21,353 nucleotides of DNA from a virus. Position numbers and translations under genes: made by a program. The notes below the pieces were generated by a model. That model was not told the origin of the DNA, searched no databases, and worked only from the letters and a program-made list of their open reading frames with translations. Below are positions 5,697 to 12,400 of this stretch, one piece after another (the stretch's first letter is position 1; each line of letters begins with the position of its first letter). The DNA lies in the IMG/VR virus record IMGVR_UViG_3300040815_000108, positions 1 to 21,353 of that record; one strand, given 5' to 3'.

Positions 5697-5733
5697 AAAG
5701 CCTATCCAAGCGGTAGGCTTTGAGACTTTTTTT
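5697..5733 (+). terminator. Rho-independent terminator-like hairpin
   Basis: AAAGCCTA (5697-5704) pairs with TAGGCTTT (5714-5721), with CC/GG able to pair inside the loop. After GAGAC comes a run of seven T (5727-5733). Confidence 0.7.
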
Positions 5734-5773
5734 AAAGTCAATATCAATCAATCAACAATACGGAGTACCACTT

Positions 5774-5941
5774 ATGCAAATTGCAAAATGTGTACAGCGT
5801 ATTCAAAGAGCGGAAAGCGTTGCAAAGTTTAAAGACAACCTTGCAAAACAAATCCACTTTGACAAATACGCAAAAGCAAAAGGCTCGGAGCGTTTAAAAC
5901 TGTTCCATGAAGCTATTGCAGAAGGTTGGCTAATTGCGTGA
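5774..5941 (+). CDS. Small early protein, unknown
   Basis: A 55-residue ORF. The ATG at 5774 is preferred because the recurring leader with CGGAG ends at 5765; an upstream in-frame TTG would start inside the terminator. The product is basic and helical (KCVQRIQRAESVAKFKDNLA) and contains an alternating Lys-rich segment, consistent with a nucleic-acid or protein-binding peptide. No family was recognised. The stop TGA overlaps the next GTG. Confidence 0.6.
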   Translation: MQIAKCVQRIQRAESVAKFKDNLAKQIHFDKYAKAKGSERLKLFHEAIAEGWLIA

Positions 5942-6099
5942 AGCAGTTAAGCCTTTTCAGTCCTCAAGAGCTTATGAGATGCTATGAAGCAACAAACGTC
6001 ATTAGCATTGTTAGAAAGTCTCTGAGAGCTACAAAACAAAAAAAGCCTGTCCCAACTACGGGGCAGGTTTTAAGATTTCCGAAAAAATTTGTATCTTGA
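5938..6099 (+). CDS. Small basic ORF containing a terminator-like hairpin
   Basis: This 53-residue ORF starts at GTG within a GTGA overlap and stops in TGATG overlapping the next ATG, so it bridges two neighbours exactly. It encodes MKQLSLFSPQELMRCYEATN and a basic tail. The hairpin at 6046-6067 lies inside its coding region. Either it is a real coupled gene read through a weak terminator, or the overlaps are chance and the region is an intergenic terminator. Confidence 0.4.
   Translation: MKQLSLFSPQELMRCYEATNVISIVRKSLRATKQKKPVPTTGQVLRFPKKFVS
6041..6071 (+). terminator. Hairpin with T-run, candidate terminator or attenuator
   Basis: CCTGTCCC (6046-6053) pairs with GGGGCAGG (6060-6067) with one G-U pair and loop AACTAC. 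An A-run precedes and TTTT follows, which pair or form the U-tract. The U-tract is short, and the structure overlaps a possible ORF. Confidence 0.55.
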
Positions 6100-6293
6100 T
6101 GATTGGACTAGGTTGCCAATTAATCGAAGGCGAACTTGAGGAAATCAAAATAAATGCACTTGGCTACACTGAGAACGGCAGAGCCATCTTAGACAGCCAA
6201 GAGCATATATTTACTGAAGCGTTTGCAGAAATGGAAGTTTTATCTGCTGAAGATAAACTTGCAAAACTGCAACAAAAATACTTCAATAAATAA
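6099..6293 (+). CDS. Small acidic early protein, unknown
   Basis: A 64-residue acidic protein (GELEEIKINALGYTENGRAI) with ATG at 6099 in a TGATG overlap. An in-frame TTG lies one codon earlier. There is no clear ribosome binding site, so translation would depend on the upstream ORF. No family was recognised; acidic early proteins of phages often bind host targets, but nothing here shows that. A strong hairpin terminator follows six bases after its stop. Confidence 0.55.
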   Translation: MIGLGCQLIEGELEEIKINALGYTENGRAILDSQEHIFTEAFAEMEVLSAEDKLAKLQQKYFNK

Positions 6294-6298
6294 TTAAG

Positions 6299-6353
6299 AA
6301 CGCCGTCAAAACTTGATTAGGTTTTGTAACCTAAGGACTAGACGGCGTTTTTT
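6299..6353 (+). terminator. Strong terminator with nested hairpin
   Basis: AACGCCGTC (6299-6307) pairs over 9 bp with GACGGCGTT (6341-6349), ending in a T-run (6348-6353). The loop holds a second perfect 7-bp hairpin (6317-6323 with 6328-6334). The GACGG arm is echoed at several places downstream. Confidence 0.75.
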
Positions 6354-6380
6354 ATTCATCAACAATCAACGGAGCAAAAC

Positions 6381-6629
6381 ATGACTAAAAAAATATATAT
6401 GAGTGATGAGGACAAAATGATGAGGGATAAAAGCCTCACATGGTCTAAACCTGTAATAATGACGAGTAAAGATTATTTGAAAGCCCAATTTGAAAAACTT
6501 AAAACTACAAAATATGGTTTTAGTATCAAAATATTTGATGGTGAAGGCAATTCAACTAATCAAATGGAGCTGACACCCAATAGAACAAATGAGTTAAAAG
6601 AAATATTAGAAAACCACATACAAGTATAA
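6381..6629 (+). CDS. Early protein of unknown function
   Basis: This 82-residue ORF has its ATG at 6381, seven bases after the CGGAG of the recurring leader. The sequence is mixed, with a polar, Met-rich N-terminus and a likely beta-alpha C-terminal part (YGFSIKIFDGEGNS; ELKEILENHI). No family was recognised. It overlaps the next ATG by one base (TAATG). Confidence 0.6.
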   Translation: MTKKIYMSDEDKMMRDKSLTWSKPVIMTSKDYLKAQFEKLKTTKYGFSIKIFDGEGNSTNQMELTPNRTNELKEILENHIQV

Positions 6630-6814
6630 TGTCAGGCTTTAAATCTTATAAAATACGAGACGGCGTTCATATCCCTTCTGACAAATATCGGAAGGGGTGG
6701 AACGATATATTTGGAAATAAAACTCAATCAACAAAAGGACTAGACGGTGCATCAAAAACTAAAAAAACAAGTGTTATCATTTCTGGTAAGGACAAGGTCA
6801 CTAAAACAGTATGA
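6629..6814 (+). CDS. Small basic protein, unknown
   Basis: A 61-residue basic, Lys/Ser/Thr-rich protein starting at the ATG of a TAATG overlap. It has a Trp-containing N-terminal half (DKYRKGWNDIFGN) and a low-complexity Lys-rich tail. The second half overlaps another ORF in a different frame (6747-6938). No family was recognised. Confidence 0.5.
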   Translation: MSGFKSYKIRDGVHIPSDKYRKGWNDIFGNKTQSTKGLDGASKTKKTSVIISGKDKVTKTV

Positions 6815-6938
6815 TGAATTGTCACCACATCAGGTGGCTTACAAAGCTGTTGATTTAATAGAGAGAGTTATCGAGGGAAATAACCCTCCACTATTTAATC
6901 TTACAAATGAAATCCAAAAATCAACACTGGAGGATTAA
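6747..6938 (+). CDS. Small protein, unknown; start uncertain
   Basis: This 63-residue frame has GTG at 6747, preceded by a leader-like TCAATCAACA and an AAGGA (6735-6739) seven bases before the GTG, which favours that start. The convincing part is the helical C-terminal half (SPHQVAYKAVDLIERVIEGN). It overlaps the previous ORF by 68 bases. If the true start is later, the overlap shrinks, but no ATG is available in this frame. No family was recognised. Confidence 0.45.
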   Translation: MHQKLKKQVLSFLVRTRSLKQYDELSPHQVAYKAVDLIERVIEGNNPPLFNLTNEIQKSTLED

Positions 6939-6980
6939 TGGGTAACTAAAAGTTGTACTGAAGAGGCTTTAATAGCCGAA

Positions 6981-7007
6981 ATGCCGTCTATTATTACTAG
7001 ACGGTGT
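6981..7007 (+). promoter_or_regulatory. Hairpin of the CCGTC/GACGG family before a small ORF
   Basis: CCGTCTA (6984-6990) pairs with TAGACGG (6998-7004), extendable by two wobble pairs and one A-T to about 10 bp; the loop is TTATTAC. No T-run follows, so a terminator is unlikely. It ends eight bases before the ATG at 7015 and leaves little room for a ribosome binding site. Confidence 0.45.
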
Positions 7008-7014
7008 ATACAAC

Positions 7015-7161
7015 ATGTGGAAAACTAACATTATTGGATTTAATTCACTAATGGATTGTTGTAATTTCTATCAAAACAAAGGAGGGAAATTGTTACTAAC
7101 TAAAAATGTATATAATTTTTGGGGTGTAGCTTGGTGGACAAGCTCTAAACTATATTACTAA
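7015..7161 (+). CDS. Small Trp-rich protein, unknown
   Basis: A 48-residue ORF beginning with ATG at 7015 (MWKTNIIGFNSLMDCCNFYQ and a C-terminal FWGVAWWTSSKLYY). It contains several Trp and a CC pair. A tRNA-like look at 7121-7150 is explained by this coding sequence. There is no good ribosome binding site; the upstream hairpin may control translation. No family was recognised. Confidence 0.35.
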   Translation: MWKTNIIGFNSLMDCCNFYQNKGGKLLLTKNVYNFWGVAWWTSSKLYY

Positions 7162-7188
7162 ATTATAAACTTAGATAAAGGAGAACAA

Positions 7189-7317
7189 ATGGATATTAAA
7201 CTAGGTCTATTTAATATTTATACGGAAAAGTATTCCAAATGGAATTCTTTTAAGGTAAGTAAATCAAAGCATGAAACTATTATAGATATTGCGTACTGGC
7301 GAATATTTATATCGTAA
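7189..7317 (+). CDS. Small protein, unknown
   Basis: This 42-residue ORF (MDIKLGLFNIYTEKYSKWNS and a further 22 residues) has a good AAAGGAG ending 6 bases before its ATG. It is mildly basic, rich in Ile and aromatics, with no membrane segment. It is the last small ORF before the lysogeny module. No family was recognised. Confidence 0.45.
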   Translation: MDIKLGLFNIYTEKYSKWNSFKVSKSKHETIIDIAYWRIFIS

Positions 7318-7343
7318 TGGTTTCAAGTGTGGTTGTCTTCACT

Positions 7344-7370
7344 TATAAAGCAAGAAACAACACTATAAAG
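7344..7370 (+). repeat. Two TATAAAG repeats spaced 20 bp, before the regulator gene
   Basis: TATAAAG occurs at 7344-7350 and 7364-7370, with surrounding bases also partly matching, giving an imperfect 20-bp tandem repeat. The spacing is two helical turns, and the MarR-like gene starts 16 bases later. It could be an operator or overlapping -10 elements. Confidence 0.35.
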
Positions 7371-7385
7371 TAGGAAAGGGAGAAA

Positions 7386-7718
7386 ATGAAAAGCGGATTA
7401 AATCTATTAAAAATAATAGAGGAACTGCGTAAGTTTGATGCTCAAATTGAAGCTCAAGCTGTAGCAGTATTCTTTTTTGTTAGCGTTTACGGGGACAAAG
7501 ATGGAATATCAATGCAAAAAATAAGTGAAGATTTAGACATAGCTCAGTCTTCAGTGTCTAGGAATGTTTATAAATTATCTGACATTAACAGACACAAAAA
7601 GACAGGGATAGGTCTATTAGAGGCTTTTGAAGACCCAATGGAAAGACGTAGAAAAATTGTACGTCTTACAGCAAAAGGTAGAAGAGTTTATTCAACTCTT
7701 TTAGAATGGGTCAAATAA
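7386..7718 (+). CDS. MarR-like winged-helix transcriptional regulator
   Basis: The 110-residue protein has a winged helix-turn-helix: about 43-69 (ISMQKISEDLDIAQSSVSRN) is the HTH with the recognition helix, and RRRKIVRLTAKGRRVYSTLL is the wing and last helix typical of MarR proteins. The MarR dimerisation helices are shortened. A GGGAG lies four bases before the ATG. It sits directly before the integrase, where regulators of lysogeny or excision are expected, and the tandem TATAAAG repeat just upstream could be its own operator. The role is inferred. Confidence 0.72.
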   Translation: MKSGLNLLKIIEELRKFDAQIEAQAVAVFFFVSVYGDKDGISMQKISEDLDIAQSSVSRNVYKLSDINRHKKTGIGLLEAFEDPMERRRKIVRLTAKGRRVYSTLLEWVK

Positions 7719-7739
7719 CAATGAAAAGCGGAGGTACAA

Positions 7740-8612
7740 ATGCAACAACGAAATATAAAGTTGTTAACGGAGATACACCGCAAATTAACACTTAAAGGTT
7801 GGGAAAAGTTGCAATCTAAACGAGCCGAGAAAGTTATTGAAATGCTTGGTAAGGGAATGCTTGTGACTGAAGTTAACGATACCCACATTGGAAACCTTGT
7901 GGACACGTTGGAGGACAGAGGTTTTGCTCCTGCAACTATCAATCGTTATCTTTCATCAATCAGTAAGATGTTAAGGTTTGCTAATCAGAGACAGTCTATT
8001 TATCATCTTGATAGAATGCCTCATATTGAATGGCAAAAAGAAGACAATGGTAGAGAACGATACCTTGAACCAATGGAAGAAAAAGAAATTATCAGATTGT
8101 TAACCGAGTGGAATATGGTTGACTATTTGGAATTTTATTTGTTCTTAATTGATACAGGTATGAGACTAGGCGAGGCGTTATCTATTAAGAAGTTAATGGT
8201 ACATAACAACAATGGAAACTATGTTATTAACTTACCTGCTAGTGTCACAAAGAATGGTGAACCTAGAGGTATACCTTTAACAGAACGTGCAAAGTCTATT
8301 GTTCTCAAGTTGTTAATAAAAGCGGAAAGAAACGACCTTGTGTTTTCACATTTAAAGTATTGGACTTGTGAGAATACTTGGAGACGTTTGCGTAAGGCAA
8401 TGAACCTTGAAGACGACAAAGAGTTTGTCATTCATTGCTTGAGGCACACTTGTGCAACACGTTTGGCTCAATCAGGTAAGGTTGAATTACACATGATAGG
8501 TCAAATGTTAGGTCACAAGTCGTGGAAGATGATAAAAAGATACTCTCATTTAATACCAAATAACTTAATGGGAGCAGTGAATGTTTTAAACGGAATAAAC
8601 AAATCCGCTTAA
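7740..8612 (+). CDS. int: Tyrosine site-specific integrase
   Basis: This 290-residue tyrosine recombinase would insert phage DNA at a host tRNA gene and excise it. The SAM-like core-binding region (about 30-90; APATINRYLSSISKMLRFA) is followed by the catalytic domain with R142 (TGMRLGEAL), K171 (VTKNGEPRGIPL), H232 and R235 (IHCLRHTCATRL), H259 (MLGHKS) and nucleophile Y268 (IKRYSHL). It lacks the N-terminal arm-binding domain size of lambda Int but matches phage integrases of about 290 residues. GGAGGT lies four bases before the ATG. The att site lies 87 bases after its stop, a usual arrangement. Confidence 0.95.
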   Translation: MQQRNIKLLTEIHRKLTLKGWEKLQSKRAEKVIEMLGKGMLVTEVNDTHIGNLVDTLEDRGFAPATINRYLSSISKMLRFANQRQSIYHLDRMPHIEWQKEDNGRERYLEPMEEKEIIRLLTEWNMVDYLEFYLFLIDTGMRLGEALSIKKLMVHNNNGNYVINLPASVTKNGEPRGIPLTERAKSIVLKLLIKAERNDLVFSHLKYWTCENTWRRLRKAMNLEDDKEFVIHCLRHTCATRLAQSGKVELHMIGQMLGHKSWKMIKRYSHLIPNNLMGAVNVLNGINKSA

Positions 8613-8643
8613 ACATAAGATGTGATATGAGGATAGTTGGAAA

Positions 8644-8667
8644 GTTAGTAATGACAATGTTAGTAAT
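8644..8667 (+). repeat. Direct repeat GTTAGTAAT between integrase and att core
   Basis: GTTAGTAAT occurs at 8644-8652 and again at 8659-8667, a 15-bp period. A short inverted repeat TGCAT-AG-ATGCA (8685-8696) follows next to the att core. These are candidate accessory or arm-type sites for integrase or an excision factor. Confidence 0.4.
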
Positions 8668-8698
8668 AATGGCGTATTCAGGTGTGCATAGATGCAAT

Positions 8699-8741
8699 AG
8701 GATTTGCAATCCTCTGCGTAACCATTCCGCCACGATGCCCC
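8699..8741 (-). other. attP core: 5' half of a tRNA-Cys gene
   Basis: Read on the minus strand, 8739 to 8699 gives acceptor GGCATCG, TG, a D-arm (GCGG, loop AATGGTTA, CGC), A, and an anticodon arm with loop TTGCAAA (anticodon GCA, Cys). The anticodon stem 3' side agrees for four of five pairs, then tRNA similarity stops: there is no variable loop or T-arm. It is thus a partial tRNA, as expected for a phage att core that replaces the 5' half of the host gene after integration. An antisense ORF over it (8627-8761, plus strand) is not believed. Confidence 0.82.
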
Positions 8742-8840
8742 AACATTGTTTTAACAAGTAAACTCAACAACTATTCTCTATCACAAGCAAAACAAAATAG
8801 CAAAGGAGTGAACCTAATTTGTAGGTCATTCCGCAGTTGC

Positions 8841-8859
8841 ATCAATCAATAATAAGGAG
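8841..8859 (+). promoter_or_regulatory. Recurring leader with ribosome binding site, RNA polymerase copy
   Basis: ATCAATCAATAATAAGGAG ends five bases before the ATG at 8865 and resembles the leaders of early genes at 5115, 5743 and 6358. The 8742-8840 stretch before it holds no ORF or terminator that I can see. Confidence 0.55.
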
Positions 8860-8864
8860 AATAA

Positions 8865-11309
8865 ATGAAGATACTTGAAATAATGCCAACGTATCAAGAC
8901 CAGACACAAACTGAAAAGATGTCTGCTGAGCTTGGAAAGAACCGCACAAATAAGAGAAGGCTGTCACACATAGAACGTGAAGAGGAAAGCGTTACGTCTT
9001 ACGGTAAAGTTATTGTAGCAAATACAATACGTCCATTAGCAATAGCCATTGCAGAATGGGTAGAACATGCAATATCAAATGTTCATTCTAAACCACCCAT
9101 TGCTCTCAAATATATTTCTCAAGTAGACCCTAAAATTGTAGCATTGATAACGGCAAAACATGTAATCAATACTATTACTAATACTAAAAATCTTACAGCT
9201 ACCGCTATTACTTTAGGTGGTAGAATTGAAACTGAGATTAGTCTTAAAAATTTTAAAGGATTAAACCCAGAGTTATACGAGACAGTTAAAAAAGACTTAG
9301 ACAAAAGGTCTTGGAACTATAATTATAAAAGAAGAAAATTAAGAGAAAGTGCAAAACGTGATGAAGTTATGCAGTGGGAAGAGTGGACTACTACTGAAAA
9401 ATTACACGTTGGAATGGAGCTTGTTTCTTTGCTTATTTCTAGTACAGGACTTGTAGAAATAGCTACAGAACAACACAAACACAAGACTGTTAAAGTTATT
9501 AAACAGACTGAAAAAACAAAAGAATGGATTAATAACCGTAATAAGTTTAATGAGCTATTAAACCCAGAATACCTGCCTATGGTTATGCCTCCAAAATCTG
9601 TAGAGGACGGTAAAGTGGTCGGACACGGTTATTGGACATCAGAAATGCCAGAATTAGACCTTGTTAAACAAAAAGGTAAAAAATTCACTAAAGAATTAGA
9701 AGCCTTTGCTATGCCTGAAGTAACAACAGCAGTCAATTTAATGCAAGGAACAGCTTATAAAATTAATAAGTTTATTCTTGGTGTTATGCAAAACGCATGG
9801 GACAAAGGTTTATCTATAGGAGGTATGCCACCTATTAAAAACCTAGATTTACCAAATAAACCACATGACATTGAGACCAACCCAGAAGCACTCAAAAAGT
9901 TTAAGAAGGAAAGTGTCATAGTACACACAGAAAACAACCGTATGGTCTCTAAAAGGCTTCTATACGCTAAGATTATATGGTTAGCAGAGAAGTTTAAAGA
10001 ATATGCTACTTTGTTCTTTCCTCTACAATTAGATTTTAGAGGTAGAGCTTATTGTGTACCTGCATTTCTTAACTATCAGTCTATCAATGGGGCTAAAGCA
10101 TTGCTTAATTTTTCATTAGGTAAACCTATTACTACAGAAAATAGAGGTGTGTTTTGGTTAGCTGTTCACGGTTCTAATATGTGGGGCAATGATAAGGTAT
10201 CATTTGAAGATAGAGAAAAATGGTCTTATGATAATTTAGCATGGATTAAAGAATGTGCTGAAGACCCTATTGCTAATCGTAAATGGGAGGACGCAGATAA
10301 TCCTTTTCAATTTCTTGCATTTTGTGATGAGTGGAAAAGATACCATGAAACAGGTGATGGGTTTATTTCTCATATACCTGTTAACGTAGATGGTTCTTGC
10401 AATGGATTACAAATTTATTCTTTGTTATTAAAAGATAAAGTTGCAGGTAAATTAGTTAACTGCTTACCAAGTGAACTACCACAAGACATCTACCAGTTAG
10501 TAGCTAACGAAGTTATTAAAACTTTAAAAGTTAAAGCTAGTGAAGGCGACCCATTAGCACAAAAATGGTTAGAGTATGGTGTCAAACGGTCTACATGTAA
10601 AAGACCTATTATGACAATTTGTTATGGGTCTACTAGATACTCTTGCACTGACTTTGTAGTGGAAGATTTAACCAAAAGAAAAGACAAAGGAGAAATGCAC
10701 CCTTTTGATGACATGTTTAAACCTGCAACATATTTATCTAAAATAATATGGGCTAGTATAGGTGAGAATTTAAAATCAGCTAGGGTAGGTATGGATTATC
10801 TACAAAACAATGCAAAGATAATTGCAAAAGAAGGAATACCTATACATTGGGTTACACCTGTAGGCTTTCCTGTGTTTCAATACTACCCAGAAATGAAAAG
10901 TAAAAGAGTAAGGTCTCATTTAATGGGTGAGGTGTTTGCACCGCAGATAAAACAAGAAACAAAAGAAACTGATAAGTTAAGAAGTAGAAATGCTGTAGCG
11001 GCTAACTATGTTCATAGCTTAGATAGTGCTTGTATGGTTAAGACTGTTAATATTGCTAAAGCAAAAGGTATTGATAGTTTTTGCAATGTGCATGATAGTT
11101 TTGCTACACACGCTTGTGATATAGATAAACTTAATCAAAGCATAAGAGAAGCCTTTGTAGATACTTTTAGTCAAGACTTATTTACAAAGTTTAAATTAGA
11201 TGTTGGGCAATTATTGCCTGATGAAACTAGAAATAAATTACCTGCAATACCTGAAAGTGGTGATTTAAATTTAGCTTTACTACATCAATCTAAGTTTTTC
11301 TTTGCCTAA
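8865..11309 (+). CDS. T7-type single-subunit DNA-directed RNA polymerase
   Basis: This 814-residue polymerase (T7 enzyme 883) would transcribe middle and late phage genes from its own promoters. Catalytic residues are clear: D509 in VDGSCNGLQ (T7 D537), K579 and Y587 in KRPIMTICYGS (T7 K631, Y639), and D744 in NVHDSF (T7 D812). Other family blocks are LDFRGRAYCVPAF and NYVHSLDSACM. The N-terminal promoter-recognition domain is divergent. AAGGAG precedes the ATG. It is the first gene after the att site, so it is split from the early region on integration. A candidate promoter for it lies 18 bases after its stop. Confidence 0.96.
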   Translation: MKILEIMPTYQDQTQTEKMSAELGKNRTNKRRLSHIEREEESVTSYGKVIVANTIRPLAIAIAEWVEHAISNVHSKPPIALKYISQVDPKIVALITAKHVINTITNTKNLTATAITLGGRIETEISLKNFKGLNPELYETVKKDLDKRSWNYNYKRRKLRESAKRDEVMQWEEWTTTEKLHVGMELVSLLISSTGLVEIATEQHKHKTVKVIKQTEKTKEWINNRNKFNELLNPEYLPMVMPPKSVEDGKVVGHGYWTSEMPELDLVKQKGKKFTKELEAFAMPEVTTAVNLMQGTAYKINKFILGVMQNAWDKGLSIGGMPPIKNLDLPNKPHDIETNPEALKKFKKESVIVHTENNRMVSKRLLYAKIIWLAEKFKEYATLFFPLQLDFRGRAYCVPAFLNYQSINGAKALLNFSLGKPITTENRGVFWLAVHGSNMWGNDKVSFEDREKWSYDNLAWIKECAEDPIANRKWEDADNPFQFLAFCDEWKRYHETGDGFISHIPVNVDGSCNGLQIYSLLLKDKVAGKLVNCLPSELPQDIYQLVANEVIKTLKVKASEGDPLAQKWLEYGVKRSTCKRPIMTICYGSTRYSCTDFVVEDLTKRKDKGEMHPFDDMFKPATYLSKIIWASIGENLKSARVGMDYLQNNAKIIAKEGIPIHWVTPVGFPVFQYYPEMKSKRVRSHLMGEVFAPQIKQETKETDKLRSRNAVAANYVHSLDSACMVKTVNIAKAKGIDSFCNVHDSFATHACDIDKLNQSIREAFVDTFSQDLFTKFKLDVGQLLPDETRNKLPAIPESGDLNLALLHQSKFFFA

Positions 11310-11326
11310 ACCTATGCACTAATGGA

Positions 11327-11347
11327 TAGTAAAGTTACACTATTAGA
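11327..11347 (+). promoter_or_regulatory. Candidate phage RNA polymerase promoter, copy 2
   Basis: Exact second copy of the 21-base sequence at 4376-4396, including AAGTTACACTATTAGA. It lies in the short gap between the RNA polymerase gene and the SSB gene, where T7-like phages begin class II transcription. Confidence 0.68.
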
Positions 11348-11394
11348 ATAATCAACACGGAGAAAACACTGAGAACAATAACAATAAGGAAATA

Positions 11395-12015
11395 ATGACT
11401 AAACAAACATACAATAAGATAGTAACACCTGTGGGTGTTTCTCAATACTGTTGGCTAAACACGCCTGACACTAAATTTGATAAAGAGAATGGAGGACACT
11501 TTAAAACTAACCTCATTCTAAAAGGGTCAGAAGCTCAAACAGTAATTAAATCCATTAAAGAAGAAATGAAAAAGTCTTTAGAAATGGCTAAAGAAAAAAC
11601 TAAAGGTAAAGAACCTAAAACAGCAAACATGCCTTTTGAAGAAGAATATATTGAGGGTAAACCAACTGGCAATATCATCTTCAAATTCAAAGCTAAAGCA
11701 AAAATTATGATGAAATCTGGTGACGTAATAGACATCAAGATACCAATTTTTGATAGCAAAGGCACACCAATGAAAGAGCAAGTATGGTCTGGTTCTGAAA
11801 TGAAAATTTCAGCAGACATGATACCTTACTACACCGCAATGGCGGGAGCAGGTGTGTCTTTGAGATTAAAGGCAGTACAAATAACCAAGTTAGTTGAAGG
11901 TGGAGCAGGTGCAGGAGCAAAAGGGCATGGCTTTGACGAAATTAAAGATGGTTATGTTGCACCCGAAGAACAACCTACTGAAGCAGATGAGATACAAGAA
12001 GCATCTGACTTCTAA
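11395..12015 (+). CDS. Single-stranded DNA-binding protein (T7 gp2.5-like)
   Basis: The 206-residue protein has an OB-fold-like core and ends in an acidic tail (EEQPTEADEIQEASDF) with a terminal Phe, the hallmark of gp2.5, whose acidic tail and last aromatic residue contact the polymerase and helicase. Segments such as NIIFKFKAKAKIMMKSGDVI and WSGSEMKISADMIPYYTA fit this family. It lies directly after the RNA polymerase and before endonuclease I, as in T7. AAGGA lies 5 bases before its ATG. It would coat single-stranded DNA and coordinate the replisome. Confidence 0.85.
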   Translation: MTKQTYNKIVTPVGVSQYCWLNTPDTKFDKENGGHFKTNLILKGSEAQTVIKSIKEEMKKSLEMAKEKTKGKEPKTANMPFEEEYIEGKPTGNIIFKFKAKAKIMMKSGDVIDIKIPIFDSKGTPMKEQVWSGSEMKISADMIPYYTAMAGAGVSLRLKAVQITKLVEGGAGAGAKGHGFDEIKDGYVAPEEQPTEADEIQEASDF

Positions 12016-12400
12016 TCAAGTAGGACTTAAATATGGGTTTAGGTCAGGTCTTGAAATAGCAATCTCACAAGAGCTAGATGCTAACAAGGTAAAGTATAAA
12101 TATGAGAAGGTTAAATTGACGTATGTCAAACCACAGAAAGCTCATGCTTATACGCCTGACTTTTACCTAGATGAACAAGATATTTATATAGAAACAAAAG
12201 GTTTGTTCACTTCTGCTGACAGGCAAAAGATGAGACTTGTAAAAGAACAACACCCAGAAAAAGATATTAGATTTATATTTAGTAATTCAAGAAGCCGAAT
12301 ATCTAAAAAGTCTGCAACAACTTATGCCATGTGGTGTGAAAAATATGGTTTTAAATATGCAGACAAACATATTCCATTGGAGTGGTTAAATGAACAATAA
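11987..12400 (+). CDS. Endonuclease I, Holliday junction resolvase (T7 gp3-like)
   Basis: The 137-residue protein matches T7 gp3 (149 residues): FRSGLE, YTPDF, IETKG, EQHPEKDIRF, FSNSRSRI and FADK-like YADKHIPLEWL. Active-site residues correspond to E23, D58, E69 and K71 (T7 E20, D55, E65, K67). The enzyme resolves branched DNA and helps degrade host DNA. The frame is open further upstream in the SSB gene, but the ATG at 11987 puts FRSGLE at the right distance from the start; it overlaps the SSB gene by 29 bases. The end overlaps the next gene by 11 bases. Confidence 0.92.
   Translation: MRYKKHLTSNQVGLKYGFRSGLEIAISQELDANKVKYKYEKVKLTYVKPQKAHAYTPDFYLDEQDIYIETKGLFTSADRQKMRLVKEQHPEKDIRFIFSNSRSRISKKSATTYAMWCEKYGFKYADKHIPLEWLNEQ

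Noticed and set aside
6888-6896. CCACTATTT and similar CACTAT occurrences as further phage promoters
   Set aside because: They lie within coding sequence and share only the six-base core, without the upstream AGTAAAGTTA block.
7121-7150. tRNA-like start (GGGGTGTAGC and a D-arm-like hairpin)
   Set aside because: No anticodon arm or T-arm follows, and the bases are accounted for by the coding frame at 7015-7161.
8428-8757. Minus-strand ORF of 109 codons over the integrase end and att site
   Set aside because: Part of it is the tRNA-Cys remnant read as protein and the rest is antisense to the integrase active-site region.
8627-8761. Plus-strand ORF of 44 codons through the att site
   Set aside because: Its Cys-rich C-terminal half is an antisense reading of the tRNA-Cys remnant, and no ribosome binding site is present.
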